Source: Clostridiaceae bacterium
GTDB taxonomy: Bacteria > Bacillota > Clostridia > Saccharofermentanales > Fastidiosipilaceae
DNA length: 5,363 nt
Direction of reading: 5' to 3'
Assembly (NCBI GenBank): GCA_012514965.1
Contig: JAAYZH010000053.1
Location: 1-5,363, forward strand
The notes beneath the pieces were generated by a model. That model did not search any database. It was not told the origin of the DNA and worked only from the letters and a program-made list of their open reading frames with translations. Every line of letters starts with the position of its first letter. Position 1 is the first letter of the stretch. Shown in pieces: positions 1 to 4,888 of the stretch. A program made the translations under genes and the position numbers.

Positions 1-26
1 CGTGAGCTGCGCTGGTCCTCAACTGC

Positions 27-59
27 GTAAACGTGTAGTGTTTTGTACCACACGTTTAC
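27..59 (+). terminator. Perfect 10-bp hairpin with T-rich flank, possible terminator of an upstream gene
   Basis: GTAAACGTGT (27-36) is exactly complementary to ACACGTTTAC (50-59), around a 13-nt loop. The stem is followed by the T-rich stretch TTGTTTG (60-66). This could be the intrinsic terminator of a gene lying left of the window, but the T tract is interrupted and the stem is only 40% GC, so it would be a weak one. It is nested inside a second pairing, CGTGAGC (1-7) with GCTCACG (76-82), so it may instead be part of a larger folded RNA or DNA element. Confidence 0.35.
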
Positions 60-93
60 TTGTTTGCGGAGGCTTGCTCACGAAGGGGACTTA

Positions 94-116
94 CCCCATC
101 TGCCTCGCGGGTGGGG
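94..116. repeat. Short GC-rich inverted repeat
   Basis: CCCCATC (94-100) pairs with GGTGGGG (110-116) through six Watson-Crick pairs and one G-U, with a 9-nt loop. A run of five A follows on the plus strand. It lies between two longer hairpins and adds to the unusual density of self-complementary sequence in the first 240 bases. No function is assigned. Confidence 0.4.
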
Positions 117-130
117 AAAAAGGATATCGA

Positions 131-168
131 AAAATTTGCCATGCTTGGAGGCTGTAGTGGCAACTTTT
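131..168. repeat. Hairpin flanked by A4 and T4, possible bidirectional terminator
   Basis: The arms 131-142 and 157-168 pair as AAAA/TTTT, one T-C mismatch, then TTGCCA/TGGCAA and a closing T-G pair, with a 14-nt loop. An A tract before and a T tract after the stem is the usual look of an intrinsic terminator that works in both directions. On the minus strand the stem is followed by ATTTTTCG. The core stem is short and the loop large, so termination strength is doubtful. The right arm can also pair with the left arm of the next hairpin (199-236). Confidence 0.4.
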
Positions 169-198
169 ACCGGTATTCGTGGGGGCAGGACGTACAGC

Positions 199-236
199 GG
201 CGAAAGTTGACATTTTCGGACCTCTCAGCCTTCGCC
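199..236. repeat. Long imperfect hairpin (11 pairs, one mismatch)
   Basis: GGCGAA (199-204) pairs with TTCGCC (231-236). After one A-C mismatch, GTTGA (206-210) pairs with TCAGC (225-229), including one G-U. The loop is 14 nt. No T tract follows, so this is not a terminator on the plus strand. A perfect TTGACA lies within the left arm at 207-212, but no -10 hexamer sits at the right distance. The left arm is also complementary to the right arm of the preceding hairpin: 202-209 can pair with 161-168. Confidence 0.45.
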
Positions 237-424
237 ATGGCACCGTTTCCGCGCGGATGACTCCAGAGACACAAGCCTACCGCAAATTTTGACACTTTTG
301 TTTACTTCAAAGAGGCAGTTGAATAACCACCAAAATCACCCAGTACAACCGGAGCTCTCGGGTTATCTTGAATACACAACCCAAAAAAGCCAGAAAGAGC
401 CGAAAAGCAGGCTTCTATTTGCTT

Positions 425-439
425 AAAAAACCGCTTTCA
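425..439 (+). promoter_or_regulatory. cre-like site (candidate CcpA operator)
   Basis: AAAAAACCGCTTTCA resembles the Bacillota catabolite-responsive element TGAAARCGYTTTCA. The right half (CGCTTTCA) is a perfect match; the left half differs at three positions, including the leading TG. Catabolite repression by CcpA is common for sugar-uptake operons, so the context fits. The site lies about 265 bp upstream of the first start codon, and without a mapped promoter its effect cannot be judged. The same bases form one arm of the 427-484 inverted repeat, so the match could be incidental. Confidence 0.25.
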
Positions 440-484
440 CGGCGCAATATTTGCGTGTAAAAATCCTTCGAAAACAGCGGTTTT
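427..484. repeat. Nested inverted repeat in the operon leader
   Basis: AAAACCGC (427-434) is exactly complementary to GCGGTTTT (477-484). Inside the pair sits a second hairpin: CAC (438-440) pairs with GTG (455-457) and GCAA (444-447) with TTGC (451-454), leaving a 3-nt bulge and a 3-nt loop. Together they could fold as one stem with an internal arm if transcribed. The final TTTT belongs to the stem, so this is not a standard terminator. A regulatory leader or a protein-binding site are both possible. Confidence 0.35.
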
Positions 485-505
485 GACCATTTCGTATTAA
501 CGTAT

Positions 506-523
506 TTGGTGTAAATTGACCAA
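506..523. promoter_or_regulatory. Operator-like inverted repeat TTGGT-N8-ACCAA
   Basis: TTGGTGTAAATTGACCAA has perfect 5-bp half-sites separated by 8 bases, a common layout for a dimeric transcription factor site. Its left part recurs as TTGGTGCAAAT at 558-568, 52 bp downstream or about five helical turns. Its TTGACCA also occurs at 483-489, 33 bp upstream or about three turns. Repeats in helical phase upstream of a sugar operon suggest an activator or repressor, perhaps of the AraC or LacI type. No regulator gene lies in the window. Confidence 0.3.
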
Positions 524-597
524 GCCCGGAGAAAAAACTGAGCAAAATTAGCGCAGATTGGTGCAAATACTGAAAAGTCAGATGGAATTCAATCAGC

Positions 598-615
598 TAC
601 TATCAACGCATAGTA
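598..615. promoter_or_regulatory. Small palindrome TACTAT-N6-ATAGTA
   Basis: TACTAT (598-603) and ATAGTA (610-615) are exact inverted copies with a 6-base spacer, about 90 bases before the binding-protein start codon. It could be an operator near the transcription start or a short hairpin in the 5' leader. TACTAT also resembles a -10 hexamer (4 of 6), but no -35 lies at the proper distance. Confidence 0.25.
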
Positions 616-702
616 AGCCGACGGCCAAGAGCCGAAAGCAAGAAATTTTAGGAGACTGGCTCGGATTATGGAGCCGGAATCCAATCAACAGGAGGAAGCA
701 GC

Positions 703-2424
703 ATGAAAAAGAGACTGACAGCACTAGCGCTCAGCGCAGTGATGGCGGCAACACTTCTCGCGGCTTGCGGCGGCAACACAGCCGGCACAACCACAGCGAA
801 GCCGGCGGACAGTGGCACCACCACACAGAAGCCCGAGGAGAGCAAGCCCGGTGAGACGACCGCCGAAGTCGTTGAGACGAAGCCGGAAGAAGTCACGATC
901 AAAGTGTATTACGCCCGTGGTGAGATCCCTACGGATGACAATACTTTGGCCGCTAAGATGAAGGAAGAACTCGGTGTCACGCTCGAGGCTGAGTACCTGG
1001 TCGGTGACGAAGACGAGCGTATCGGCATCATGATCGCCGGTGGCGATTATCCTGACCTTATGCCATTCAACCAGCGTGTAGTCGATAACGGCGGGGCCCG
1101 TCCTCTGGATGACCTGCTGCCGCAGTACGAGAACCTGGATAAGCATTATGGTCCTCATTACAATAAGATGCGTTCGCCGCAGGATGGCAAGCTGTATTAC
1201 ATGCCCAACTTCGGAATTATCTATAACGACGAAGTTATTACGGAGCATTGGGGCACCGGTGTGTTCTTGCAGAAGGCCGTACTTGAAGAATTCGACTATC
1301 CTCTGATCAAGACACTTGACGAATACTTTGACCTGATCGAGCGCTATGCCGAGAAGTATCCCACCATTGATGGTGCGCCGACTATCGGCTACACGATCTT
1401 GAATGATGGCTGGAGAAACTTTGGTCTGGTTAACCCGCCGCAGTTCCTGGCCGGTCATCCGAATAACGGCAACGCTGTTATGGATTTTGAAACCGCGACC
1501 GGTATGGATCCTTCCACCACCGATATTGCCAAACAGTATTATCAGAAACTCAACGAAGTCAATGCCAATGGTCTCTTTGACCAGGAAGCCGCTTCGATGA
1601 ACTATGACCAGTACATTGCTAAGCTGTCTGCCGGCAACGTGCTCGGCACCATGGACCAGAAGTGGAACATGAACAGCGCGAATACCGCTCTCGTCAGTGC
1701 TGGCAAAGAGAATCGTACCTACGTATCTCTGCCAATCGTCTATGACGAATCCATCACAGAATATTATCGTGATCAGACCGTGCTCAACCTCAGCAACGGC
1801 TTTATGCTTACGACTACCGATGACAGCAAGGTCGACCGCATTATGACCTTCCTGGACGATATCACGACAGAAGAGTGGACTAAGAACCTCAGCTGGGGTA
1901 TCGAAGGCGAAGCGTATCTGGTCGGTGATGATGGCATCTTCTATCGTACGGAAGAGCAGCGTGAAGAACAGCGCAACTCTGCCTGGCCGTTGAAGCACAA
2001 GCTCAATGCGTTCCTGGACTACGCACCGAAGCTCGAAGGCACTTTCTCTGATGGCAATGCCTACGGTCCCGGCAACGACTACAACGAGTACTATGCTAAC
2101 CTGTCTGATTATGACAAGACCTTCCTGGATGCTTATGGCTTCAAGGCCTTCTCAGAATTCTATCTGAACCCGCCCCCGAACCCGGTCTGGTATCCTACCT
2201 GGCAGATCAATATCCCTGATGGTTCACCGGAATCTATTGCGAATACCAAGGCTTCCGACACCAAAGTTCAGATGCTGCCTGCAGTTATCACGGCCACACC
2301 TGAGAACTTCGAAACCAAATGGGCCGAATTCGTTACAGAATATGACAAAGTCAATTACGGTATCGTGATCGACTTTATCAACGAAGAGGTTCAGTGGAGA
2401 ATTGACAACTGGTCCGCAGAGTAG
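703..2424 (+). CDS. Lipoprotein extracellular solute-binding protein of a carbohydrate ABC importer (LplA-like)
   Basis: This is the membrane-anchored receptor of an ABC sugar importer, which captures a sugar or oligosaccharide outside the cell and passes it to the permeases encoded next. The start codon follows AGGAGG by 7 nt. Residues 1-21 are a lipoprotein signal peptide (KKR, then a hydrophobic stretch) with the lipobox LAAC, giving lipidated Cys22. Residues 24-63 form a Thr/Lys/Glu/Pro-rich linker. The binding domain starts near residue 64 (VTIKVYY). The motif AGGDYPDLM (112-120), the DGKLYYMP segment (161-168) and the Trp-rich C-terminal helices are typical of the large family-1 solute-binding proteins paired with LplB/YtcP permeases, as is the 573-residue length. 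The ligand cannot be read from the sequence; many aromatic residues support a carbohydrate. Downstream hairpins probably stabilise this part of the mRNA. Confidence 0.93.
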   Translation: MKKRLTALALSAVMAATLLAACGGNTAGTTTAKPADSGTTTQKPEESKPGETTAEVVETKPEEVTIKVYYARGEIPTDDNTLAAKMKEELGVTLEAEYLVGDEDERIGIMIAGGDYPDLMPFNQRVVDNGGARPLDDLLPQYENLDKHYGPHYNKMRSPQDGKLYYMPNFGIIYNDEVITEHWGTGVFLQKAVLEEFDYPLIKTLDEYFDLIERYAEKYPTIDGAPTIGYTILNDGWRNFGLVNPPQFLAGHPNNGNAVMDFETATGMDPSTTDIAKQYYQKLNEVNANGLFDQEAASMNYDQYIAKLSAGNVLGTMDQKWNMNSANTALVSAGKENRTYVSLPIVYDESITEYYRDQTVLNLSNGFMLTTTDDSKVDRIMTFLDDITTEEWTKNLSWGIEGEAYLVGDDGIFYRTEEQREEQRNSAWPLKHKLNAFLDYAPKLEGTFSDGNAYGPGNDYNEYYANLSDYDKTFLDAYGFKAFSEFYLNPPPNPVWYPTWQINIPDGSPESIANTKASDTKVQMLPAVITATPENFETKWAEFVTEYDKVNYGIVIDFINEEVQWRIDNWSAE

Positions 2425-2438
2425 ACGCTAGCGAGCGT
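2425..2438 (+). repeat. Small hairpin immediately after the binding-protein stop codon
   Basis: ACGCT (2425-2429) pairs with AGCGT (2434-2438) around the tetraloop AGCG, starting at the first base after the TAG stop. Alone it is short, but it is followed 17 bases later by a much stronger stem, and the two may act together in shaping the 3' end of the binding-protein message. Confidence 0.4.
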
Positions 2439-2455
2439 ACGTAGGAAATAGTTTT

Positions 2456-2494
2456 GCAGAGCGATGTCTGGTACATATTTTGACATCGCTCTGC
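2456..2494 (+). repeat. 13-bp perfect intergenic stem-loop between receptor and permease genes
   Basis: GCAGAGCGATGTC (2456-2468) is perfectly complementary to GACATCGCTCTGC (2482-2494), with a 13-nt loop. The sequence after it (CATTTAACTG) has no T tract, so a full intrinsic terminator is unlikely and the permease genes should still be reached by readthrough. Stem-loops at this position in binding-protein operons, as between malE and malF of Escherichia coli, protect the upstream mRNA from 3' exonucleases, so the receptor is made in excess over the membrane subunits. I infer that role here. The lplB ribosome binding site begins 11 bases after the stem. Confidence 0.7.
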
Positions 2495-2519
2495 CATTTA
2501 ACTGAAGTGAGGATCCACC

Positions 2520-3497
2520 ATGGAGCAGAGCAAGAAAAACAAAGGCCGCAACAAGCCAATGCAGTTATATAGGAAAATGAGTTTTACAGAAAAAGTCGTA
2601 ACTCTGTTTACCAAACAGTGGCAGCTTCTGGCGATGTCCTTGCCGTTTCTGGCTCTGGTCATCATCTTCAATTATGTGCCGCTTTGGGGCTGGACTATGG
2701 CTTTCCAACGCTATCGCCCCGGAATCAAAAACATCTTCGACCAAAAATGGGTAGGCCTCGAGAATTTCAAGACTTTGTTTTTCGTTGATGACTTTACCCG
2801 CGTCCTGCGCAACACCGTTTCCATGAGTTTGATTAATTTGGTACTCGGAACGGTCGGTGCGATCTTCTTGGCGCTTATGTTGCACGAGGTCAAGGCAAGG
2901 TTGTTTAAACGTACGGTACAGACGATTTCGTACCTGCCACATTTCCTGTCCTGGGTCGTCGCAGCTGGTATCGTTGCGGACGGACTCGCTTCAGACGGCA
3001 TTATCAACGTCGTACTTAAGAACTTAGGCTGGATCGACAACTCGATTATTTTCCTTCAAGAAGCCAATCTCTTCTGGGGGGTTATCGGCTTTTCGAATCT
3101 CTGGAAGGGCATCGGCTGGGGCACGATCATCTACTTGTCCGCCATGTCCGGTATTGATACAGCACTGTATGAAGCGGCAGAAATTGACGGCGCGAACCGC
3201 TATCGCAAAATCTGGCATATCACCTTGCCCGGTATCAAGGCAACCATCGTGATTCTTTTGATTATGAATGTCGGCCACCTTATGAATGCGGGCTTCGAAC
3301 AACAATATTTGCTGCAGAGAGGTCCTACGCAGCAGGTCGCTGAGACGATAGACATTTATACACTTAAGTGGGGTATCTCACAAGGCAACTACTCGCTTGC
3401 TACGGCAGCCGGTATCTTCAAGAGTACGGTCAATATTCTGTTGCTGTTCCTGGTCAATGCTTTGGCCAAAAGAGTCGGCGAACAGTCGCTGGTATAG
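2520..3497 (+). CDS. lplB: Carbohydrate ABC importer permease, LplB family
   Basis: This is one of the two membrane subunits that form the sugar translocation path. The protein has 325 residues, normal for the family, with about six predicted membrane helices near 36-56, 98-122, 136-156, 183-205, 241-258 and 295-316. The cytoplasmic EAA loop that docks on the ATPase is clear: EAAEIDGA at 218-225, continuing to LPGI at 236-239. The N-terminal extension is basic (KKNKGRNK), and NYVPLWGWTMAFQ (51-63) is characteristic of LplB-type permeases. AGTGAGGA (2506-2513) precedes the ATG by 6 nt and supports this start. The gene is co-transcribed with the receptor upstream and ends 15 nt before the partner permease. 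The symbol marks the family; orthology with the Bacillus subtilis gene is not shown. Confidence 0.93.
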   Translation: MEQSKKNKGRNKPMQLYRKMSFTEKVVTLFTKQWQLLAMSLPFLALVIIFNYVPLWGWTMAFQRYRPGIKNIFDQKWVGLENFKTLFFVDDFTRVLRNTVSMSLINLVLGTVGAIFLALMLHEVKARLFKRTVQTISYLPHFLSWVVAAGIVADGLASDGIINVVLKNLGWIDNSIIFLQEANLFWGVIGFSNLWKGIGWGTIIYLSAMSGIDTALYEAAEIDGANRYRKIWHITLPGIKATIVILLIMNVGHLMNAGFEQQYLLQRGPTQQVAETIDIYTLKWGISQGNYSLATAAGIFKSTVNILLLFLVNALAKRVGEQSLV

Positions 3498-3504
3498 GGG
3501 GGGA
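3497..3504 (+). promoter_or_regulatory. Unusual G-run ribosome binding site of the second permease
   Basis: A run of seven G followed by A lies 8 nt before the ATG at 3513, replacing the usual AGGAGG. Its first G is the last base of the lplB stop codon TAG. It can pair with the anti-Shine-Dalgarno sequence in several registers. The tight 15-nt gap suggests that translation of the two permeases is coupled, giving equal amounts of both subunits. Confidence 0.55.
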
Positions 3505-3512
3505 TCAAACAT

Positions 3513-4448
3513 ATGGCAACACGTACACTTATCACACATAAGAAGAAAAAGAACTGGAGCCTTGAGAACGTTCTCTTCACGACGCTTAACACATTGTTTC
3601 TCATCTTTATCGCGGTCGTCATGCTCTATCCTTACGTGAATACCATCGCGGTTTCACTTAACGAAGGATATGATACCCTTCGCGGCGGCATTTATCTGGT
3701 GCCTCGTATCTTTACCTGGCAGAACTACGAAGCGGTCTTTGCTATGGGCAATATACAGATTGCCTTTGTGATCTCAGTCGCCCGCACAGTTTTGGGCGCA
3801 ATCACCAGCGTGATCGCGGCGTCTATGCTCGCATATACGCTGAGCCGCAAAGAGTACATTCTGCGTCCCTTTATTACCATTCTGATTGTCCTGACCATGT
3901 ATTTTAACGCAGGGTTGATTCCCAATTACTTCAATATTCGCAGCCTTGGCCTGATGAATAGCTTCTGGGTGTATATTCTGCCCGGCATGGTCAGCGCATT
4001 CAATGTAATCGTGATTCGTACCTATATTTTACAACTGCCTGAGTCTCTGGTTGAGTCTGCGCGCATTGATGGAGCCGGAGATTTCGTGATCTTCCTGCGG
4101 ATTATCATGCCTTTGGCAAAACCTGTACTCGCAACCGTTGCGCTCTTTGCGGCAGTTGGCGCTTGGAACTCGTGGTTTGATAATTACATTTACAATTCTG
4201 CTTCGCCGCACCTGACCACACTGCAGTATGAGCTGATGAAGCTGGTGAACTCCACTACTTCCATGAGCCAGTCCAGCTCGGCTCAACACGGTGTAGGCGT
4301 GAACGAAAGCACGGCCGCCGGCATGATCACCCCCAAGAGCGTACGCTCGGCTATCACCATTGTGGCCTCTCTGCCAATCCTGGTGGTTTACCCCTTCCTC
4401 CAGAAGTATTTCGTGACCGGATTGACTATAGGCGGCGTCAAAGGCTAA
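3513..4448 (+). CDS. ytcP: Carbohydrate ABC importer permease, YtcP/LplC family
   Basis: This is the second membrane subunit of the importer and is expected to pair with the LplB-type protein encoded just upstream. It has 311 residues and about six membrane helices, near 26-47, 83-108, 117-138, 150-172, 203-222 and 279-296. The EAA loop appears as ESARIDGA (181-188) followed by MPLAKP (199-204). The C-terminus, YPFLQKYFVTGLTIGGVKG, is a strong family signature. The loop before the last helix (246-268) is rich in Ser, Thr and Gln. No ATPase gene follows: the operon ends at a terminator 39 bases later. Members of this family usually lack a dedicated ATPase and share an MsmX-like one, which I infer here. 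The symbol marks the family only. Confidence 0.93.
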   Translation: MATRTLITHKKKKNWSLENVLFTTLNTLFLIFIAVVMLYPYVNTIAVSLNEGYDTLRGGIYLVPRIFTWQNYEAVFAMGNIQIAFVISVARTVLGAITSVIAASMLAYTLSRKEYILRPFITILIVLTMYFNAGLIPNYFNIRSLGLMNSFWVYILPGMVSAFNVIVIRTYILQLPESLVESARIDGAGDFVIFLRIIMPLAKPVLATVALFAAVGAWNSWFDNYIYNSASPHLTTLQYELMKLVNSTTSMSQSSSAQHGVGVNESTAAGMITPKSVRSAITIVASLPILVVYPFLQKYFVTGLTIGGVKG

Positions 4449-4483
4449 ACGACCGTAGTATCAGCTGCGTAAGCAAGCCCCTC

Positions 4484-4822
4484 TTGCACTCCTTGTCGGC
4501 AGAAGCCGGCAGGGAGTGTTTTTGTGTTTGGGAGAGGGACGAATGGATGTTCGGCTTGGTCCTTTTGGCCCCCGAGGCCCGCGGACAGGGGCTCGACAAG
4601 GGGAACCACGCGTTCTTGTGTGAACAGGTTAGGAGGCTGGGCGGCCGAAAACTGCGAATTGGAGTCGTTGAGTCCAACAGGAGGGCGATGCGCTTCTGGC
4701 AGAGCGCAGGGTATCGAGAAGTCGCTCGTGTTCGGCAGGCGACAGAGCAAGCAGGACAGACCATTATCGTGATGCAATACGAAATTCGACAAGCGGATGG
4801 TCCTAAAGGCGCCGGGGCATGA
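4484..4822 (+). pseudogene. N-terminally truncated GNAT acetyltransferase remnant
   Basis: An open frame of 112 codons reads from a TTG at 4484 to TGA at 4822. From about 4536 the translation resembles the C-terminal half of a GNAT N-acetyltransferase: a beta strand WMFGLVLLAPEARGQGL (acetyl-CoA motif A), a helix, then RIGVVESNRRAMRFWQSAGYREV (motif B) and a final strand IIVMQYEI. Whole GNAT proteins have about 150-170 residues, so roughly the first 60-75 are missing. The first residues are only the translated operon terminator, and no ribosome binding site precedes the TTG. The third glycine or alanine of the RGxGxG/A loop is Asp (RGQGLD), which should harm acetyl-CoA binding. Arg is often encoded by AGG, a codon scarce in the operon. 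I read it as a decaying remnant left by a deletion or rearrangement. A short expressed protein is less likely. Confidence 0.75.
4487..4523 (+). terminator. Strong intrinsic terminator of the transport operon
   Basis: CACTCCTTGTCGGC (4487-4500) pairs along its whole length with GCCGGCAGGGAGTG (4505-4518), giving 14 pairs of which two are G-U, closed by the tetraloop AGAA and followed directly by TTTTT (4519-4523). It begins 38 bases after the ytcP stop codon. This is a textbook Rho-independent terminator and defines the 3' end of the three-gene operon. Confidence 0.92.
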
Positions 4823-4847
4823 AGAAAACGACTTACTGATGATCAAC

Positions 4848-4856
4848 TGTTATACT
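4848..4856 (+). promoter_or_regulatory. Extended -10 promoter for the HD-domain gene
   Basis: TGTTATACT contains a TATACT hexamer (5 of 6 matches to TATAAT) preceded by TGn, the extended -10 element that lets RNA polymerase work with a poor -35. No good -35 is seen 16-18 bp upstream. Transcription would start near 4863, giving a 5' leader of about 26 bases that includes the ribosome binding site TGGAGG (4877-4882). It lies downstream of the operon terminator, so the HD gene would be transcribed independently of the importer. Confidence 0.55.
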
Positions 4857-4888
4857 CGAAATATAGTACAAATGTGTGGAGGCACTGT

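Larger units (their letters stand above)
261..702 (+). promoter_or_regulatory. Non-coding leader upstream of the sugar transport operon
   Basis: I find no plausible gene in this 440-base stretch. It is AT-richer than the flanking operon and holds several repeats with operator-like geometry, listed separately. I could not find a convincing sigma-A promoter. TTGACA at 289-294 and TTGACCA at 483-489 and 516-522 look like -35 elements, but none has a good -10 at 16-18 bp. The promoter may therefore depend on an activator, which would fit a catabolic sugar operon. A ribosome binding site, AGGAGG (690-695), lies 7 nt before the start codon of the binding-protein gene. Confidence 0.5.

Noticed and set aside
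94..116. T-box-like GGGTGG sequence next to a hairpin
   Set aside because: The T-box core GGGTGGNACCGCG is not present and no specifier loop or terminator follows.
207..235. Perfect TTGACA (207-212) as a -35 element
   Set aside because: The expected -10 position reads CTTCGC, and the hexamer is part of a hairpin arm.
60..260. 66-codon open frame on the plus strand
   Set aside because: It begins with a TTG lacking any ribosome binding site, runs across three hairpins, and its translation shows no domain I recognise. The hairpins explain the sequence better than coding does, though a homology search could change this.
289..317. Perfect TTGACA (289-294) as a sigma-A -35 element
   Set aside because: No -10-like hexamer lies 16-18 bp downstream; the sequence there is GAGGCA.
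724..1998. 424-codon open frame on the minus strand inside the binding-protein gene
   Set aside because: It is the antisense shadow of a clearly real lipoprotein gene. Its translation shows no domain order or signal, and its start lacks a ribosome binding site.
2511..3515. BamHI site (GGATCC) and NdeI site (CATATG) placed just before the two permease starts, hinting at an engineered construct
   Set aside because: Both fall within natural-looking ribosome-binding or start regions, there is no vector sequence or tag, and six-base sites occur often by chance.
4445..4846. 133-codon minus-strand open frame over the GNAT remnant
   Set aside because: The plus strand shows clear GNAT motifs A and B, while this translation is Cys/Pro/Ser-rich with no recognisable domain.
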